From Comamonadaceae bacterium (GTDB lineage: Bacteria > Pseudomonadota > Gammaproteobacteria > Burkholderiales > Burkholderiaceae_C): a stretch of 9,134 nt of DNA. The DNA lies in the NCBI GenBank assembly GCA_947463845.1, contig CANHUM010000046.1:1-9134 (forward strand). The letters are read 5' to 3'. The position numbers were made by a program, and so were the translations under genes. Under the pieces are notes generated by a model. The model was not told the DNA's origin and ran no database searches. It saw only the letters and a list, made by a program, of their open reading frames with translations. Shown here one piece after another: positions 6,514 through 9,134 of this stretch; within the stretch, counting starts at the first letter, position 1; every line of letters begins with the position of its first letter.

Positions 6514-8490
6514 TCAGGGCAAATCCTTGTTCGCGGAGACCACTGTACTGTTGCGTGGCCCCACAGCGCCCAGGCGAGCCTTGAGTGATTGGGGCTGACG
6601 CGTCAGGATGGCTGCGTAGTTTGTGGTGTTGGCCAGCACTTTTTTGACGTAATCGCGGGTTTCCTGAAATGGGATGTTTTCTGCCCAGATGGCCGCTTCA
6701 AGCGTAGGACCGTTGCGCCAGCTGCGCGGGCGGCTAGGCCCTGCGTTGTAGGCGGCCGTGGCCATGGGCATCGAGCCCTCAAAGTCATCCAGCACCAGTT
6801 TCAGATAAGCGGTGCCAATCGTGACATTGGTTTCGCGGTCGTTGATTTGTTGGGGTGTGAAGCTGGTCAAACCGATTTTTTGGGCCGTCCATTTGGCGGT
6901 GGCGGGCATGACTTGCATCAGACCCGAGGCCCCCACGTGCGAGCGGGCATCCGTCATGAAGCGACTTTCCTGGCGGATCAGGCCGTACACATACGCCGGG
7001 TCCAGCCGGATGTCGCTGGAGCGGCGCACCACGATCTCGCGCAGGGGCATGGGAAAGCGTTGTTCATGGTCAAAGACTTCTTTGGTGCGCTCGCTGGTGT
7101 TGATGCAGCGGTCCCACACCTGGCGTTGGCAGGCCAGGTCAGCGGCGGCCAGCAGTTCCCGGTCGTTCATGCCACCCGGCGTGTGCAGGTTGGTGCTGTA
7201 GTTCCACTCTCGGTTGCCCTCGGCCCGCAAGCCCAGAGCGATGGCGTGCAGGGCACGCTGCAAACCGGAGTGGTTCAGGGCAGAGGCTTTTTCCTGAGGC
7301 GTCAGAGGCTCAGGACGCTCGGGCGTCATGATGGTCTGACCCAGTTCCTCCAGTGCCAGCTGCTCGTAGAACCCCCGAACACTGGCGATTTGGGTCAACA
7401 GGGTTTGGGCTTCGTGGTGTTGGGCTTGCGTGGGGGACGTGGCCAACAAGGCGCGGGCTCGCCAATAGGTCCAAGCCGGGTCGTTGCGTGCGCCAGCGCT
7501 CATCGACTGGGTGGCCGACAACACCTGCTGCCATTGGCCCTGTCGCAGCGCGGCACGCACTTTCCAGGTGAGCAAGTCGTCGTTCAAATCACTGGTCTTT
7601 TGCACCTTGGCAAAGTAGCTGCTGGCGTTGTCCTGAAGTTTTTGTGCGGCTTGTTTGCCGATCACGGCCCAAGTCCAGTTGCGCTCTTCGCTGCTCAGTT
7701 GCCGGCCCCATTGTTGTTGCAGCAGCTGGGCGGCTTTGTCGGGCTGGCTGGCGGCCAGGCGGATCAAGGCCAGCACGGCCAGCTCTTTCTGGTTGCGCGT
7801 GATGGCCAGGATGCGTTTGTCCAGATACCCGCCTGGATCCGCGTGGATTTTTTCAATTTGGGCGCTGGCCCGAGGCGCTTCGATCTCAACAGCCGCCTGG
7901 GCTGCGCGAGGCCGGTTGGCGTCCATGGCGATACGGGCTTTGCGCCAGATGTCCAGTGCGTTGATTTGACGGCCAGAATGCAGATGTTCGGCCACATAGG
8001 TGCAGCCATCGTCCACTTCGCGCAGTGAATACCAAATGCGTTTGGCCTCTTCGGTCACATCGGCCTTGCTGTTCATGGCTTCTGTGGCCAGGGCGTAGCA
8101 GCGCACTTCGCGGTCATCGCGCATGCGGTACAGCGGGTATTCGGCGGTAAAGGTGGCCCACTGTCGGCGTTTGCCCAGTTGTTGCAACCAGTCGTTGCGC
8201 AGGCGGTCTTCGTAGTAACTGCCAGCATAGGTGTTCAGAAAGCTGCGAATTTGGGCATCGGAGGCGGTGTCCAGTCGCACCCGTATTTCCCAGTAGGCGG
8301 CCAGAGGCTCCAGCACGTGTCCGCGCAATTGAGGCAGCAGGGCGGACAGGCGTTTGGCATCATTTCTGGCGTAGGCCCTGTGCATCTCCAACACAAGCTC
8401 ATCACCCTGGTTTTTAGCCTGCGCGGGCAAGCTCAGCAGGCCGGTCGTGACCAGGCTGGCCAGCAGTGTCAAAATCAGTGTGAATTTCAT
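6514..8490 (-). CDS. slt: Soluble lytic murein transglycosylase (Slt70-like)
   Basis: A 658-residue periplasmic enzyme that cleaves the MurNAc-GlcNAc bond of peptidoglycan, forming 1,6-anhydro-MurNAc, for cell-wall turnover. A Sec signal peptide covers residues 1-25: K2, a hydrophobic core, and LPAQA before the cut. A long alpha-superhelical region (U and L domains, about 26-480) is rich in short helices and Ala/Gln. The C-terminal SLT domain has RQESRF with the catalytic Glu E508, GASGLMQVMPATA at 520-532, the conserved Asn-Ala turn AYNAGPSR at 580-587, and the aromatic block RDYVKKVLANTTNY at 612-625. E. coli Slt70 is of similar length (645). The frame is open upstream as far as 9117, but that part is antisense to the folate gene, and MKFTLILTLL with the signal peptide fixes the start at 8490. 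It stands divergent from the folate gene by 9 bp and convergent with the PHA-type gene by 6 bp. Confidence 0.95.
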   Translation of the reverse strand: MKFTLILTLLASLVTTGLLSLPAQAKNQGDELVLEMHRAYARNDAKRLSALLPQLRGHVLEPLAAYWEIRVRLDTASDAQIRSFLNTYAGSYYEDRLRNDWLQQLGKRRQWATFTAEYPLYRMRDDREVRCYALATEAMNSKADVTEEAKRIWYSLREVDDGCTYVAEHLHSGRQINALDIWRKARIAMDANRPRAAQAAVEIEAPRASAQIEKIHADPGGYLDKRILAITRNQKELAVLALIRLAASQPDKAAQLLQQQWGRQLSSEERNWTWAVIGKQAAQKLQDNASSYFAKVQKTSDLNDDLLTWKVRAALRQGQWQQVLSATQSMSAGARNDPAWTYWRARALLATSPTQAQHHEAQTLLTQIASVRGFYEQLALEELGQTIMTPERPEPLTPQEKASALNHSGLQRALHAIALGLRAEGNREWNYSTNLHTPGGMNDRELLAAADLACQRQVWDRCINTSERTKEVFDHEQRFPMPLREIVVRRSSDIRLDPAYVYGLIRQESRFMTDARSHVGASGLMQVMPATAKWTAQKIGLTSFTPQQINDRETNVTIGTAYLKLVLDDFEGSMPMATAAYNAGPSRPRSWRNGPTLEAAIWAENIPFQETRDYVKKVLANTTNYAAILTRQPQSLKARLGAVGPRNSTVVSANKDLP

Positions 8491-8496
8491 GGGTAG

Positions 8497-8502
8497 ATTA
8501 TG
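8497..8502 (-). promoter_or_regulatory. Candidate -10 element for the transglycosylase gene, overlapping the start codon of the divergent gene
   Basis: Read on the minus strand, positions 8502-8497 are CATAAT (5/6 to TATAAT). CTACCC and then the transglycosylase ATG at 8490 follow directly. The 6-nt spacing would put the transcript's first base on the A of the start codon. No good -35 is visible 16-19 nt upstream, and no Shine-Dalgarno is possible in so short a leader. Confidence 0.35.
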
Positions 8503-9084
8503 GACAAAGCTCAAGCCAAAAAGGCCATGCGCAAGGCCTTGATTGAAGAAAGATTGAACCTGCCCGATCGACTGGCGCGTGCCGAGGCCTTGCAGCGCGT
8601 CATGCGCATCTGGCTGTTTGACCGCCCGGACACCGTGATCGGTGCCTATTGGCCGATCAAGGGCGAGTTTGACCCGCTGCCTGTGTTGCACCGCTGGAAG
8701 GAAGACGGTGAGTTGCATGGCGAGCCGCAACGCCGACGCATTGGCTTGCCGGTGGTCAACAAGCAGCACAAGACGTTGACCTTTCACACCTGGTACCCAG
8801 GCTGCCCCATGGAAGAAGACGCCTACGGCATCCCCAAGCCCAAAGACACCGAAATCATCGTGCCCACCTTGCTGTTTGTGCCTTGCGTGGGCTACGGCAT
8901 TGGCGGCTACCGCCTGGGTTATGGCGGTGGCTTTTACGACCGGACCTTGGCCACCTTGCAGCCCACACCCTTCACCGTGGGCTTGGGTTACACCCACGGC
9001 TTTCTGGACGATCTGGAGCCCGAAGACCACGACGAACCGCTGGATGCGATCTTGAACGACAACGGCGTGGTTTGGCCTGTCTGA
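8500..9084 (+). CDS. ygfA: 5-formyltetrahydrofolate cyclo-ligase (methenyl-THF synthetase)
   Basis: A cytosolic enzyme that converts 5-formyl-THF to 5,10-methenyl-THF with ATP, returning the storage or inhibitory folate to the one-carbon pool. It is 194 residues, the normal length. Landmarks are the basic N-terminal helix AKKAMRKALIEERL at 6-19, AYWPIKGEFDPLP at 49-61 (substrate side), VPCVGYG at 127-133, the ATP/Mg loop GYRLGYGGGFYDR at 136-148, and the C-terminal HDEPLDAILND at 177-187. The start at 8500 keeps the whole N-terminal helix that the family needs; an internal ATG at codon 10 would remove most of it. No convincing Shine-Dalgarno is seen. The 5' end abuts the divergent transglycosylase gene, so its promoter must lie largely inside that gene's signal-peptide codons. 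In many bacteria ygfA is coupled to the 6S RNA gene ssrS; I cannot recognise a 6S RNA in this window. Confidence 0.95.
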   Translation: MDKAQAKKAMRKALIEERLNLPDRLARAEALQRVMRIWLFDRPDTVIGAYWPIKGEFDPLPVLHRWKEDGELHGEPQRRRIGLPVVNKQHKTLTFHTWYPGCPMEEDAYGIPKPKDTEIIVPTLLFVPCVGYGIGGYRLGYGGGFYDRTLATLQPTPFTVGLGYTHGFLDDLEPEDHDEPLDAILNDNGVVWPV

Positions 9085-9103
9085 GCCCAGCCCCAACATC
9101 ACC

Positions 9104-9134
9104 ATGGCCCGACCCAAATCCGCAACCCACGACA
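9104..9134 (+). CDS. Start of an unidentified gene, possibly a TetR/AcrR-type regulator (cut by window edge)
   Basis: An ATG at 9104, 19 nt after the folate gene's stop, opens a frame reading MARPKSATHD to the right edge. Short MARPK-type basic starts are common in TetR/AcrR regulators of this bacterial group, which is the only basis for the suggestion. No Shine-Dalgarno is visible. Ten codons cannot establish that the gene is real or what it encodes. Confidence 0.3.
   Translation, partial: MARPKSATHD

Noticed and set aside
6506..6532. Hairpin GAACA-GG...CC-T-TGTTC as a possible terminator between the convergent genes
   Set aside because: Seven pairs with a bulge, a 12-nt loop and no T-run on either side; too weak to call a terminator.
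6589..8028. 479-codon plus-strand open frame inside the transglycosylase gene
   Set aside because: Antisense shadow of slt, which carries a signal peptide and complete SLT catalytic motifs. The plus-frame product has no recognisable domain.
8440..8500. 6S RNA gene (ssrS), which often precedes ygfA
   Set aside because: The DNA immediately upstream is the coding sequence of the transglycosylase signal peptide and N-terminus, leaving no space for a roughly 180-nt RNA gene.
8491..9117. Minus-strand extension of the transglycosylase frame by about 209 codons
   Set aside because: Antisense to the folate cyclo-ligase gene. The signal peptide beginning MKFTLILTLL would be buried inside the protein if the extension were real.

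Overview
The window looks like chromosomal DNA of a betaproteobacterium. The protein styles point to Burkholderiales, probably Comamonadaceae (Limnohabitans, Rhodoferax or Polaromonas type). The evidence is a high-GC coding style, very tight gene packing, a bacterial 'complex I NDUFA9-like' SDR protein next to a GST and cca, and a PHA-granule-type small protein. The family placement is inference from protein character, not from a search. Coding density is close to complete: the longest non-coding stretch is 126 bp (3993-4118). I see no rRNA, tRNA, IS element, CRISPR array or prophage gene.

Layout. Bases 1-3992 hold a four-gene minus-strand run, transcribed right to left: M20 metallo-amidohydrolase (3992-2787), NDUFA9-type NAD(P)-binding protein (2790-1831, ATGA overlap with the M20 gene), glutathione S-transferase (1815-1132), then cca (1123 to beyond the left edge; about 374 codons seen). 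From the 126-bp divergent region, a plus-strand pair runs the other way: a soluble molybdopterin/[4Fe-4S] oxidoreductase (TTG start near 4119, to 6218) and a small PHA-system protein (6211-6507, 8-bp overlap). This pair converges, with only 6 bp between stop codons, on a minus-strand Slt70-type lytic transglycosylase (8490-6514). That gene in turn stands head-to-head, with 9 bp between start codons, with a plus-strand 5-formyltetrahydrofolate cyclo-ligase gene (8500-9084). The right edge has the first ten codons of another plus-strand gene (9104 onward), possibly a TetR-type regulator.

How the genes relate. cca (tRNA 3'-end maturation), the transglycosylase (murein turnover) and the folate enzyme are core housekeeping functions. 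The GST, SDR and M20 proteins are a generic metabolic or detoxification set sharing an operon. The Mo enzyme is the least understood gene: its electron partner and substrate are not indicated by its neighbours, although its stop codon overlaps the start of the PHA-type gene and it is divergent from the M20 hydrolase.

I do not find a convincing new biological system. The points most worth a second look are promoter geometry (the transglycosylase and M20 genes have -10-like hexamers 6-7 nt before their ATG, which suggests leaderless mRNAs), the TTG start of the Mo oxidoreductase, its unassigned chemistry, and the unusually close head-to-head and tail-to-tail arrangements.
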